Of a stretch of DNA of 64,000 nucleotides, positions 51,001 through 61,682 are shown piece after piece. Position 1 is the first letter of the stretch; each line of letters opens with the position of its first letter. Under the pieces are notes generated by a model. That model saw only the letters and a list, made by a program, of their open reading frames with translations. It did no database searches and had not been told where the DNA came from. Position numbers and translations under genes: made by a program. The stretch lies in NCBI GenBank assembly GCA_047967505.1, contig CM106538.1. One strand, 5' to 3'. The stretch comes from Dipteris shenzhenensis (taxonomy: Eukaryota; Polypodiophyta; Polypodiopsida; Gleicheniales).

Positions 51001-52830
51001 ACCCAATTAGTGTGGTGAAGATGGCATCGATGATAGATGGATCAAGCTTGTTGTCGACCTTTTCCTTGTAATCCACGAGCACCATAGATTGGTTGGTCAA
51101 TTTTTAAGAAGCCAGTGTCAACCATTTCTTCAAACAAACATACATACCGCACTTGAAGAGATATGGTAATTTGAAACAGGTGACTTGTTGTTTGAGCATC
51201 TATCTATTGATTTGGGTTGAAACTGAGCGTGGGTAAATGGTCATCAATGGTCAAGGACAACTCCAAGATTATTGCTAAACCTTCACTGTATTTGGCACTC
51301 ACCTTGAGTATTTTGTCATAACTACCTCGCATCTATGATGCATGTTTGTCCAAGGTTTTGATGAGTGTTTCTTGGCTTATCCATTTGACCTTGGAGTATA
51401 TATTGATTAGTAGCCAATTGCGAGGAGCGTCTTCCTTATCTAAAGCATGCTGATTGGCATCCCATCGGTAGCAATAGGTACTGCATCAAATGTGGGATGC
51501 ATTCAAAAGGAGATGGAGCTTGTCAATATACTCAAGGAGGTTTTTTTTTATAAGGAGTTTTGGTCTACACCAAGAAGGTTGTGCTTCCAACTTGTCACTT
51601 ATGTTTGGAGTGATTTGTGCTAGGCGAATGTGCATAGAAATCTCAGAGAGATCCCATCCTCCTCTTGACGCATATCTTGGTATTGCTTCCAAAAATCACC
51701 TATGGGATTGCCGGGCATGGGAATCTTGTTTGTATCCTTATCCTTATTCAACTCCTATGTGGTTATTCGATTTGGATTATCTAATTTGTGAAGCTCATTG
51801 ATGGAATCATTGAAGGTGCCTTCCAATGGAATTTCAATTGAGATCTAACGAATATGTGGTCTTGGGGGAGAGGCAGATTTATAGGGGACAAACATGAGGT
51901 GGAAGCAAGTAGTGAATTAGAGAAGGGGGAAGTAGGAATGTTGGTGGAAATTTTAGGTAAAGTAGGGAAAATGGATTTAGCGACTTGATAGTCCTAAGGG
52001 AAAGGGTTTTCAAATGCTAGGAAAAAGTTAGGTCTTACTAGATGGTAGGAGCTAGATTCTTGGATTAGGATGTAGTGTTGAGAGGCATGGCAAGGAACAT
52101 GGGTTAGCATGGATTTCTGGAAAGGTATGGAGGATGTTACTAGAGTTAGGGAGGGATGCGAGAAGATTAGAAAAGAGCGTGGCAAGATAGGGGAGATTAA
52201 ATTAATGGTAGACCACATATTCCTCGGGCAGGTCTTTGTCACTTTTGGTAGGCATTGACAGCTTCAATGTAGGATTTGTCTTGGAATTATATCCCAGGGA
52301 AGTTGATGGTGGTTGTTGCAGTAAGGATAGGAGTCCATCTACTATCCAAAGAGGAGGAATTCCCATCAAGCACTCATATAGAAGTATCACATCAGACTTC
52401 ATCTGTATGAGATTTGCATGCACGGAGAGATAGAATGCATTTCTCTCATCTTGATCCATCTTCTGGCATAGATCCTGAAGAGTCTTTGTGCTCACTGGCC
52501 TAGTCCAATCAAGACTAGATACTGCATGTATCATCTTGAGTTGCAAGTTTTTTTAGTGAATGTGTACTCTTCCTTCAACGTCATCCTCTTACTTGAGGAT
52601 TGCAATAAGATCTTGGTATAATGTAGTGATGCCCTATAGCAATAGATCTTGTGCTAACTCCTCCGCATCATCATGGGCTTGACTTAAGAGTTGAAGTTCC
52701 AATTTGGAAATTATTGCATTTTGATTTTGCAGCTCTATGCACTTTTGTTTATACTAACCCAGTGTTGAGGTGTAGGCAAGCTTTAGACTATTGAATTGTT
52801 GATATGCTTTTGGCTATCTTGGCAATTGAC
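51000..52830 (-). pseudogene. Unidentified minus-strand coding remnant
   Basis: Protein-like reading extends over about 1.8 kb on the minus strand through shifts and stops. The best part is 52730-52202: YKQKCIELQNQNAIISKLEL, QAHDDAEELAQDLLL (likely coiled coil), then NLQLKMIHAVSSLDWTRPVS and TKTLQDLCQKMDQDERNAFY, ending in KLSMPTKSDKDLPEEYVVYH. Lower pieces are TFNDSINELHKLDNPNRITT, KDTNKIPMPGNPIGDFWKQY (51800-51670) and MVLVDYKEKVDNKLDPSIID (51085-51025). There is no catalytic motif or zinc knuckle. It could be an old gag-like or captured host coding sequence. I do not recognise a family. Confidence 0.4.
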
Positions 52831-52849
52831 CATTAAGCACAGGAAGTTG

Positions 52850-53110
52850 GAGTATCTCTCTTTCTTTCTTTCTTTTTGGGCAAAGAAATATTTGATTATA
52901 TTATAATCATATGATTTGTACAATGAAGTCCACAGTGGACAAAATGTTCTCCTCTAAAGAGGAAGATCTAGTATGCATACAAAAATTCCACTGCTGAGAG
53001 GAGAAAAACAAACGATCTAGTAGCCACAGAGGAGAGGAGCAAAAGCTCAGATTCACTGGTCTAATCAGTAGTGCTTTGATATCATGCACTGCTCCATTTC
53101 TTGACATTTT
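52850..53110 (-). mobile_element. Probable LINE 3' tail, 5'-truncated
   Basis: Read on the minus strand, the block from about 53110 runs to ATAATATAATCAAATATTTC then TTTGCCCAAAAAGAAAGAAA, an A-rich tail typical of plant L1 3' ends. No RT is included. The assignment rests on tail character only. Confidence 0.4.
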
Positions 53111-53395
53111 AGGTTGCTTGCATCTCTTATTCTGAGACCAGTATTTCTCCTTGTCAAAGTAGAAAAAACAAAAATTGTTTGCTGTTCACCTAGTAACAGA
53201 GGAACAATGTGACAAAGGAACATTGTGCTAGAGGGGTCTCTTTAAACTAAGGTTAATAGGGAACAGAGATGGTAGGAGCTATTCTTGCAGGTCAACCACG
53301 GAATTGGTACACCTCCCTGCATCCCTAATGTGGTCTTCAAGTTCTGCATGCAGTTGTAAAACCTGATCATTATGGTTATGGAACTCTTGGTCCAA
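53110..53395. other. Spacer, nothing recognised
   Basis: No ORF or repeat is supported. The minisatellite begins at its right end. Confidence 0.3.
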
Positions 53396-53640
53396 CAAGA
53401 GGACACTCCATGTCCTTTAGCTTCGGTGATGGGTGAACAAGGAGGCTCGGTGTCCTTTAGCTTCGGTGATGGGTGAACAAGGAGGCTTGGTGTCCTCTAG
53501 CTTTGGTGGAGAGAATAAGGAGGTTTGGTGTCCTCTAGCTTCAGTGGTGGATGAAGGAGGAGGTTCGGTATCCTCTAGGCTTAGTGGTGGATGCAAGAGG
53601 TAAATTCACATCCTTTAGCTTCGGTGGTGAGAAGTGCCTC
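53396..53640. repeat. Minisatellite, about 40-bp unit, six copies
   Basis: Units have the order TGTCCTTTAGCTTCGGTGAT, GGGTGAACAAGGAGGCT. The first two are nearly identical, and later ones diverge, with CTCTAG for CTTTAG. The direction of divergence suggests recent expansion at the left. Confidence 0.92.
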
Positions 53641-54660
53641 CTTCGACTCTCTCTACCCATCACCTCTCTCTTACAAGCACTCTCTCTCTCTCTCCACCCC
53701 ATCACCTCTCTTTTTCCCCACCCCATTAGCTCTCTCTAATATCATCCCTCTCTCTCCACTCTTCCCCCCTCCACCTTCTCGTGACTCCCCATAGCCACCT
53801 TGGCATTGGCTATTTTTAGTAGCCCCTTGCCTTTTGGCTGCCTTTCTACCTATCGCCCTATTTTTCCCCTTTTCATTGCAAATTTATCCCTGTCACTGCC
53901 TAAGGACTCTCCTCTTCATCGCCTATAGCTACAGCCCCCTCTTTCCTCTCCTCTAGCTCCCCCTCACCTCCTACTCTCACCACCTATTGCCCTCTCCCCT
54001 CCCATCGTCTACAGCCCTCCCCCTCGCCATCTTCTCTCTGCTCACATAGCCCCCCCTCTTGCGCCATCACTCCCTCTCCCTCCATCACTCCCTCTTCCTA
54101 TAACCCCCCACTTGCACCATCACTCCCTCCTCTGTGCCATCACTCCCTCTCCCTCCATCACTCCCTCTTCCTACAGCCCCCCCTTGCACCATCACTCCCT
54201 CTCCCTCCAACGCTTGCCATCACTCCCTCTCCCTACAACCCCCCCCTTGCGCCATCACTCCCTCTCCCCTACAGCCCCCCCCCCCCCCTTGCGCCATCAC
54301 TCCCTCTCCCTCTATCATTCCCCCCTATGCTCCTAAAGCCTCCTCCCTCCTGCGCCATCTCTTGCTGCACCATCTCCCCCTACGCCATCTCCCTCCTACA
54401 CCTCCACCTCCTACCCCCTTCTCCTCTCCTACTCCATCTCCTTCGGCACCATCTCCCCCTGCGCCATCTCCCTCTTGCCCCTACACCATCTCTCCCTACG
54501 CCATCTCCCCCTACACAATCTCCTCCTGTGCCATCTCCTCCTGCCCCATCTCCTCCTGCCCTATCTCCTTCTATGCCATCTCCTCCTCACCATCTTCTCC
54601 TCCTTCCTTCTACTCCCTTCATTGCTCCCTCCCCCCTCCTCTTGGGTGCCTTGTCTGGTG
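53640..54660. repeat. Polypyrimidine minisatellite region
   Basis: About 1 kb of almost pure C/T with few purines. The 54050-54320 part repeats CACTCCCTCTCCCT plus a C run and TTGCGCCAT (about 40-bp period). The 54350-54600 part repeats GCCATCTCC-type units of about 15 bp. Long frames with Pro/Ser/Leu bias are artefacts of composition. Strand asymmetry could allow triplex formation. Confidence 0.9.
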
Positions 54661-55260
54661 ATCAATCACCCCCCTACCATCTCCAACAATTGCTTTCCCC
54701 AACATCTTTTGTGGTTATAACCTCCCCTTGTACTCATGTTGACTTCTCTCCTCTTTGACATCTCCTTTATCCTCTTCTCCTCTATACCAAGAGAGGCGCA
54801 CCAAGTACAAACATCGCCTGCCAAAAGACAAACTCTTCACTCCCTTTTATGCGAAGATGACTCCTTAGGGGTCACCTTCACATCCCTCTCTAGTGCCACA
54901 AAGCACCTAGGCAAGCAGCTCCATGAATCCCCCTACATCTCGATCGCTCCACCATGACTTTCTTCTCCGATAGCACTAGGTGCATTTGTTGCCCCATGGT
55001 AATGATTTTCCTCCAGTGGGGACATTCTCTTATGCACATCATTCATCTAGAGTTATGACATGTCCTCTGACACCTTCGAGTTTATGAGTTCTCGCCACAT
55101 TTTGACCCCAACTTTGTTGTCTACTTATTTGCATCTTCCCACTCTTGCTATTCATCCTACCTATGGTGAGTCTCCAATCCTAACATCCTTTCTCACAGTC
55201 TGTAAGTGGCACACTGTTAACATCCAGGGAGTACAGTCACCGAATGTAGGGTAATCAGTG
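54660..55260. other. Spacer, nothing recognised
   Basis: Short plus frames (54736-54957 and 55060-55254) show no family resemblance. Confidence 0.3.
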
Positions 55261-55379
55261 ATTAGAGGTGATTAGGCTTCATGATTTACTTCAACGGTTG
55301 CAACCATGGAAGAAATACAGTACAAGCTCAGGGAGTTTGAGCCCCAAATACCCCAAGGACAAAGATTGCAAGCAACAGG

Positions 55380-55452
55380 CACAAGTTGCAGGTTCTAACT
55401 CACAAATTGCAGGTTCTAGCTCACAGGTTGTAGGTTCCAACTGCAAGTTGTG
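55380..55452. repeat. Short tandem repeat, about 21-bp unit
   Basis: Three to four units of roughly AGTTGCAGGTTCTAACTCAC, within a plus frame that gives repeated AGSNSQ and AGSSSQ peptides. A CAGGGAGTTTGAGCCCCAAATA motif upstream (55337) and a similar GGGGGTTTGAATCCCAAATA downstream (55508) flank it. Confidence 0.7.
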
Positions 55453-55734
55453 GTTAAGTGTCTCGCGGAAGTTAAGCCTCACCACTCTAGGTTTTGAGTC
55501 TCGTATAGGGGGTTTGAATCCCAAATAGCTTAGGAATTGGAGGCACGAGGCTAACACAAGTGCTATTTGGAAGCCAGTTAGGAAGACCTCCTAATGCTAG
55601 GCATGTCTTAAGTGCTCTTATATGGTTAACACAAGCACTATTTCTGCTACTAGGGAGAGAGATGGAAAGAATAGCAATATGCCTTGGCACTATATGGGCC
55701 CAGGAGCCTTTTAATGTAAAGAGAGGGAGAGTGC

Positions 55735-55985
55735 TAAAAGGAAAAGGGTTGGCAAACTCCCTTCAAAAGGTAACATGTAGAAAAGGCTAAAGTGTTGACT
55801 TTGGTCTTCATTGTTGTTTGCACAAGTTTGAATACAAGCTCTCTCTTCTCTTCCAAGAGTGTTTTGGGTGTTCCCTTGTTTCCATTGTAGTGCCCTTGTG
55901 TTTGCCACTCTATCCCCCTTCACTCTCCTCTTCCTTTCTCCTTCTTTCTCCCTTCTCCCCTCTCTTCTCCCCTCTCCCCCTTCCC
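55735..55985 (+). repeat. Dispersed repeat family R1, copy 2
   Basis: Aligns with 15040-15300 in the same orientation, including the CCCTTCAAAAGGTA and GAATACAAGC blocks and a trailing CT-rich tract. See copy 1. Confidence 0.6.
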
Positions 55986-56030
55986 TCTTCTCTCATGGAA
56001 ACACATTGCAACAATCCAGAGGTCGCTTGA

Positions 56031-57122
56031 ATGACACATGCAGAAGGCTCGTGCCTTGCATTGCTGTCACAAGGAGTAGCTTGGAGTGGAGGCTCCATTG
56101 GCATCTTTTCAACATCTCCACGACATGTGATTCACCGTCAAGACCACACATACAGACGGGGAGAAGATTGTCGACAAGCTATGGAAGGGCATGAGAAGAG
56201 AGGAGGTACTGGCCAAGTATTTCTTTGCATGTTTGTATTCAACGCCTGGCCATTTCTTTATCTTACAAAGTATTCGCCATGCACACCCTCCTCACCGCGA
56301 CTCCTTTTGACTTCACCTCTCTATTTCATTCCACCTTTTGTGCCACTGTGTGAAAACATCACGGAAAGGCACATACATGCACGTGGGCCACATCTTACCT
56401 GCCTTCTCCATCAATGGGCAGGCTGCCCCTCCTCCTATTATAGCTGCTGCGAGGCTTCCATCTACCCACCTGGCCCTTTTATTTATTGGGTCACATCTTC
56501 TTCCTCACCTTCTTCCCCCTCCCCTGCCAGCGCCATAATTTCCTCTCTAGCATCTCAACCTTTCTCCCTCAATGCTACATCCACCACCCCACCACCTCTC
56601 CAACATGTCTCATCTCATGAGGATCCAACTACTTCATGCACTTCAGAAGCCCAGTTGGTGGTCAGTTCTGCACAAGTTTGAGATGCTTCCTCCATGGCTT
56701 TGGCATCTTCTTCAGGTATCCCATCCCTTCATCTCACAATGATATCCTCAGTGGCTAGCACTATCATGGATTCCATTATTGCTACTGTTCAGGAGGGAGA
56801 TGATACTCTGGAGCCACTTGATTTGCCACTCCATGACCACCCAGTTGGTACAACTTCACTCCGTGTTTCATAGGTCTTTACATCATGCACACCGTAGGTC
56901 TATGCGACATCTCAGGAGCTATTCGATCTCAATCTTACATTGGGCATGAGCGGTGACGGGACTAATCATGGGCATCGGGCACTCTTGGTTCCCTCTTTGC
57001 AACTACAAGCCCCCCACTTATCGCTCCTACCACCCTCCATTCCCATGCCTCCTCGTCGACCACGTACTAGCTACGCAACACCCAACACTTCTGACATCAC
57101 ATGTACCGGTGCTGCTACTTAG
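56031..57122 (+). pseudogene. Hypothetical frame, Ser/Pro/Thr-rich, unrecognised
   Basis: A 216-codon frame (56031-56681) continues in the same phase to 57122, interrupted by only a few stops (near 56682, 56872 and 56896). The first third is not informative. The later part reads SSSPSSPSPASAIISSLASQ, TIMDSIIATVQEGDDTLEPL and PSIPMPPRRPRTSYATPNTS, a low-complexity, probably disordered protein. No catalytic or binding motif is present. Composition bias from CT-rich DNA could create such a frame by chance. It abuts the hAT-like fragment that runs the other way. Confidence 0.22.
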
Positions 57123-57625
57123 GTTGTCACATGTACTAGTGTTTTAAGAAATGCTTTTGTCCATCTTAAGTGCTCTTCATGCACTTGTTGTCGAAGAAAT
57201 CGATCCTCCATAGAAGATTGCTCTCCCTTTTTTCTATTCTTTACCTGACAGATATTAGTCGCATCAAAACTCACCTGAGACCTACTTGCTAGCATATCTA
57301 CATCACCTTCATGTATGGATACACTCCTCGCATTTATTGGTGCTTCTCCTTCAACCATCTCATCAATCTCAGTGCTCACATCTTATTAGGGTCGGATTGA
57401 CCACTTTCTTCACTTTCTCTAAATACGATTTGCATAACGGAAGAACATCAGATGGAGTGCATGTGCAAGCTCCAATGCCACTACCTATTCTGAGAAAATG
57501 TTGCTTGATGTGAGTAGAACCACCTGTGAACTTGTGTCCACAATATTTACACTGCAAGAAAGAAACCAAGGCATGTACTTTTTGTATCTCCATCACGTAT
57601 GACCAAATCTTGCTGTGCACGAAGA
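57119..57625 (-). pseudogene. BED zinc-finger fragment, hAT transposase-like
   Basis: The frame 57620-57369 reads IWSYVMEIQKVHALVSFLQC, then KYCGHKFTGGSTHIKQHFLR and IGSGIGACTCTPSDVLPLCK. The Cys-x2-Cys, the GGSTHIKQH spacing and the final Cys match the BED finger at the start of plant hAT transposases. A shift near 57375 leads to a second frame (57379-57119) with VEGEAPINARSVSIHEGDVD and EDRFLRQQVHEEHLRWTKAF, the linker region. The catalytic domain and terminal inverted repeats are not seen. BED fingers bind element ends. Domesticated BED proteins also exist, so a host-derived origin is possible. Copia D begins at its upstream side. Confidence 0.6.
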
Positions 57626-57667
57626 AGATTTGGTAGTGTGTTTCTGCTTGTGAGCAGATTGTGAGAG

Positions 57668-58500
57668 ATGGCCCAACCTACAAGACTGCAAATCCCACCA
57701 TTCAGCGAAAGTGGAAAGTTGGATGGCTCTAAGTATCCACTCTAGAAGTTCAAGATGAAGACCATCCTAAGCACATACGAGCTTTGGGACACTACTACTG
57801 GGGTGGACATGAGGCCGATTGTGAGACCCGATCCAGCCAATGCAGGACAATAGATAGTACCAATTGCAAATGAGATTCTCACATGGACAAGAAGACATGC
57901 AGATGCACTGTGTTCTATTGTCTGTAGTTAAGTGATTCTGTCATGGTGTTAATTCAACATGTCACCATAGTGGAGGAGGCATGGATGGTCTTGAAAAATT
58001 AGTACGAGACCACGAATTAGATGCGGATTCAGAATTTGGAGACTCAACTCACGAACGAGAAATTGTCTGAGTCTGAAGCGGTAGAGAAGTTCATCACCAG
58101 GGTGAAGAATCTGCGCGATCAGATGACTGCAATTGGCATCACCATCACTAGCAAGAATCTAGCACGGAGGTGCATACGGATTCTCCCACCAACGTACGAC
58201 GGCGGTCTTGTTACGGTGCTGAATATGCAGAACAAAAATCCACCACTCAACTTTGAGGATTTCAGCACAATGCTTTTGGAGGAGGAGATGCGTTAAAAGA
58301 CGAGGACTGGAGAAGATTCGGCTTTCTACGCTAGATCAAAGAAAGGTAAGGGTAAGGACTCTGGTAACCCATCTTCTTCTGATGATAAAAAGAGAAAGAA
58401 GAAGATCAAGTGCTTCTATTGCAACAAGGCAGGGCACAAGCAAAATGAGTGCCGAAAGAAGATTGCAGATGAGAAGAATGGAGTAAAGAAAGAGTCTAGC
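57668..58500 (+). pseudogene. Copia D gag with zinc knuckle
   Basis: ATG at 57668 opens MAQPTRLQIPPFSESGKLDG then SKYPL, a stop, KFKMKTILSTYELWDTTTGV: the copia gag start. After further damage the UBN2 core is open at 58021-58296 (LETQLTNEKLSESEAVEKFI and RCIRILPPTYDGGLVTVLNM). After a shift, the zinc knuckle CFYCNKAGHKQNEC lies at 58411-58452. Stops near 57748, 57852, 57931 and 58297 disable it. Copy C lacks this entire gene, so copy D is the only view of gag for this family in the window. Confidence 0.88.
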
Positions 58501-58559
58501 AACAGCGCGTAGGCAGTACGAGTAGAACTATTCATAGCAATTGAGGAGATTTGCACAGG

Positions 58560-58840
58560 TGCACTTCATGTACCTGCGGATGAACCTTGGATCATTGACA
58601 GTGGTGCATCACGCCACGTGACCAGTCGAAAGGATTGGTATAGCTCTCTACATCTGGTAGGGAATGACATCTTGGTAGCAGTCGGCAATGATGCAAAATG
58701 TCCAGCAAAAGGAAAAGGTACGATTGCTCTCAAGTCAGATGGAGTTGTAAAACAATTGTCTGATGTTCTTTATGTGCCAGATATCAAAAGGAACTTGTTG
58801 CCCATTTCTACGATCATGGATCGGGACCTCAAAGTTTAAT
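58560..58840 (+). pseudogene. Copia D protease
   Basis: LHVPADEPWIIDSGASRHVT with the catalytic Asp codon at 58597, followed by SLHLVGNDILVAVGNDAKCP and LSDVLYVPDIKRNLLPISTI. A stop at 58837 separates it from the integrase. The active-site DSGA is intact, unlike copy C (DSGT). Confidence 0.9.
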
Positions 58841-58899
58841 TCCATAAGAATAGTGCACAAATTCTGGATCTTCAAGGGGAGGTCATTGGTAAAGGTACA

Positions 58900-59862
58900 C
58901 GGTGCAACAACATTTATGAACTCTCAGCTTTCAATGCTCGAGTGGATGTGAAGAACACTAAGCTATGGCATGAGAGGTTCGGTCATCTAAACCTTAGTTA
59001 TTTGAAAGAGATGCATAAAATTGGAATGATTACAGACCTACCAAAAATTTCAGATCTGCCCGATGTATGTGAAGCTTGCATGATGGGCAAGCAGCATCGA
59101 CATTCCTTTCCTAAAGAGGCCAGCAAGGCAAAGGCTCCTCTAGAGCTCGTTCACACGGACCTCTGTAGAAAGATGGAGATGGAAGCTTTGGGTGGTTCCT
59201 ACTACTTCATGACACTGATCGACGACGATAGTAGAAGGATATGGATATACTTCCTAAAGACTAAAGACGAGGATTTTAGTAGGTTCAAGGAATGGCATGT
59301 AATGGTCGAGAAAGAATCGGGGAGGAAGGTGAAGAAGTTAAGATCAAACAAAGATGGAGAGTTCACATCGATTGAATTCAAAAGTTACTGCAAAAGTCAC
59401 GGGATCAAGAGGCAGAAACCCCTACCACATTCATCACAGCAAAATGGATTAGAAGAATGCAAGATGCACGTCATCTGCGAAATGGGCCGGAGTATGATGA
59501 AAGGGAAAAATTTGCCAAAGACTTTCTGGGCTGAGGCATGTAACACTACAGTTTACATCCTCAATCGTAGCTACAGGAAGGCTGTGAACGGGATGACTCC
59601 ACTGTAGGCCTTTTCTAGTAAGAAACCTTCAGCTGCACATTTCAGAGTTTTTGGATTTGACTTTTTTGTGCATGTCCCTAATGCTACCAGGACCAAATGG
59701 GAACCGAAGAGCCGAAAGTGTATTTTCTTGGGCTACAGTGAAGAGGTGAAGGGTTACCATCTCTATAACCATGTTACCACGAAGATAATTGTAAGTCGTG
59801 ATGTGGTCTTCTCAGAACAGCTGCATCAATTGGAGGAGGATGCTTCCTTCCCAGACAATTAG
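58900..59862 (+). pseudogene. Copia D pre-integrase and integrase
   Basis: A 221-codon frame (58942-59607) reads KLWHERFGHLNLSYLKEMHK, CEACMMGKQHRHSFPKEASK and APLELVHTDLCRKME, which holds the first catalytic Asp missing in copy C. FMTLIDDDSRRIWIYFLK, LRSNKDGEF and QQNGLEECKMHV follow. The second Asp context is changed (SN in place of SD) and the Glu context reads EEC. After a stop at 59608 the C-terminal part continues in frame (AAHFRVFGFDFFVHVPNATR, CIFLGYSEEVKGYHLYN and VSRDVVFSEQ) to 59862. The substitutions shared with copy C (EC for ER) suggest that they descend from a common, possibly already defective, parent. Confidence 0.9.
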
Positions 59863-60133
59863 GACCAGGATATCCAGTCAGTACTGCCACCAACAGCAGA
59901 TCAAACTCCCCCAATGGTGCTTGGGAGGATTCAAGACAAAGAAGATGAAGAAGAACCTGCAGAACCACAATGGCAACGGCCATTCCTGAAGTGGGTAAAG
60001 CAGCTTTTGGATGGCAGAGAACCTCTAGCCATTGAGGAGGAACCTTCCAAACACCGCCGGTCCAAGAGATTAGAGGAGCACAGAAGGGCACAAGAACACT
60101 TGGTCAACTACACTTTGATGACGGAGGTGATAC

Positions 60134-60860
60134 GTGCTAAAGAACCCAAGTGTCTTGAAGAGGCACAGGGTGATGATAGGTGGATGGAGGCCGCTGCAGT
60201 CAGAGTATGGCTCCATAATGAAGAATAACACTTGGGACCTTGTGGATCGGCCACCAAAACGCAAGGTAATCGGCACCAAGTGGGTGTACAAGACCAAGTA
60301 CAAGTCCGATGGCACATTGGATAAGTACAAGGCTCGGCTCATAGGAAAAGGATTCGCACAGGTACATGGTTTTGATTATCAAGATACTTTTGCTCCCACA
60401 GCTCGACTAACCACAATTCGCAGTGTTTTGGCTTTCACTTCCCAAGGAAGGTTGCTCGTGTTTCAGATGGATGTAAAATACGCCTTTCTGAATGGAGATC
60501 TCAAGGAGGTATATGTGGAACAACCACTAGGTTTTGAGATCCCCGGTTCAGAAGGTAAAGTCTGCAAATTGAAGAAGGCACTTTACAAGCTGAAACAGGC
60601 CCCACGAGCGTGGTACCAGTGAATTGATGCCTACTTTCTACAAAACGGGTTCAAGAGGAGCCCATCTGATGCAAATTTGTATATCTTTAGAGAAGGAGGC
60701 AGGTGTATGATCGTGGTCCTTTATGTGGATGACCTTGTCATAACAGGGAACCATGAAGAGAAGATCTCACAGACGAAGCATTTGCTAGGAAGAGAGTTTG
60801 AAATGACAGACCTCGGACTGATGCATTTCTATTTGGGGATTGAAGTTTGGTAGGAGCTGA
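60134..60860 (+). pseudogene. Copia D reverse transcriptase
   Basis: After a linker (59863-60133) with Glu/Pro-rich frames, RT reads NTWDLVDRPPKRKVIGTKWV, YKARLIGKGFAQVHGFDYQD, FQMDVKYAFLNGDLKEVYVE (motif A Asp kept) and [13 protein letters not shown], then a stop at 60620. It continues IDAYFLQNGFKRSPSDANLY and VVLYVDDLVITGN with YVDD at 60722-60733. The piece FEMTDLGLMHFYLGIEVW precedes another stop near 60851. Only point stops break it; the catalytic residues are complete. Confidence 0.92.
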
Positions 60861-60879
60861 AACAGATCTTCATTTCACA

Positions 60880-61652
60880 GCTGAAGTATGCTGGAGAGAT
60901 ACTAAAGGCATTTGACATGCCTGAGTGCAAGATAGTTGGTACCCCTATGGAGGTTGATGTGAAGCTCTCAAACAAGGATTCATCACCAGTGGTGGACGAA
61001 GCAAAGTACAAAAGACTTGTAGGCAGCTTGATTTACTTATGCAACATGAGGCCGGACATCAGCTTTGCAACTAGTGTAGTAAGCAGGTTTTCCAATAAGC
61101 CCCGGGAGAACCATTGGAGGGTAGGAATGCGGGTGTTGAAATACATCAAAGGCACACTTGATTATGGCATCACCTATACCAAGGGCAACATCATCTTGAT
61201 CAGATTCTGTGACTCGGATTGGGCAAGAGACGTGGACAGCAGGAGGTCAGTGACAGGTTACTATTTCTCACTTGGATCTGGAGCTGTGCCATGGGTCAGC
61301 AAGAAGCAACCCACAGTTGCTCTTTCTTCTACCGAGGCCGAGTACAAATCAGCATGCTTTGCTTCTTGCGAGGCAGTGTGGTTGAGGAGGACTTTAGGGG
61401 ACATGGGTACAGTAGTGCAGAACAAGCCTACATAGTTATCATGTGACAATCAGACTTGCATGGCAATTGCAAAGAACCCTGTGTTCCATGCTTGCACAAA
61501 ACACACTGAGATTCAATATCACTTTGGATGGAGAGGTCAACTTGGTGTACTGTCTGACTACAGAGAATGCTACGGACATCTTCACGAAGGCTCTTGGAAG
61601 AGACTTGCTAGAGAGGCATCTTCATCGACTTGGCATTGGACCGAAAAAGTAA
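60880..61652 (+). pseudogene. Copia D RNase H
   Basis: Frame 60917-61435 runs from MPECKIVGTPMEVDVKLSNK through GSLIYLCNMRPDISFATSVV to FCDSDWARDVDSRRSVTGYY and VALSSTEAEYKSACFASCEA. A stop at 61434 and then a short deletion within the HFVRELIMDGEV stretch shift the end to another frame, which closes normally with ATDIFTKALGRDLLERHLHR and GIGPKK at 61652. The gene is otherwise collinear with copy C (29333-30145). Confidence 0.9.
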
Positions 61653-61670
61653 GTTCACTTGTGGGTGGAC

Positions 61671-61682
61671 ATTGAGGGGGGG
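61671..61682 (+). promoter_or_regulatory. Polypurine tract of copia D
   Basis: TTGAGGGGGGG immediately before the LTR start TGTTAGATATC. Confidence 0.9.

Noticed and set aside
54112-54758. Pro/Ser/Leu-rich frames up to 175 codons
   Set aside because: They arise from polypyrimidine repeats, are open in several phases at once and have no independent coding signal.
55500-55530. GGTTTGAATCC as a tRNA or SINE box B
   Set aside because: No matching box A or cloverleaf could be built around it; the motif alone is too short.
61219-61446. 75-codon alternative frame within copia D RNase H
   Set aside because: Out-of-phase shadow of the recognisable RNase H domain.
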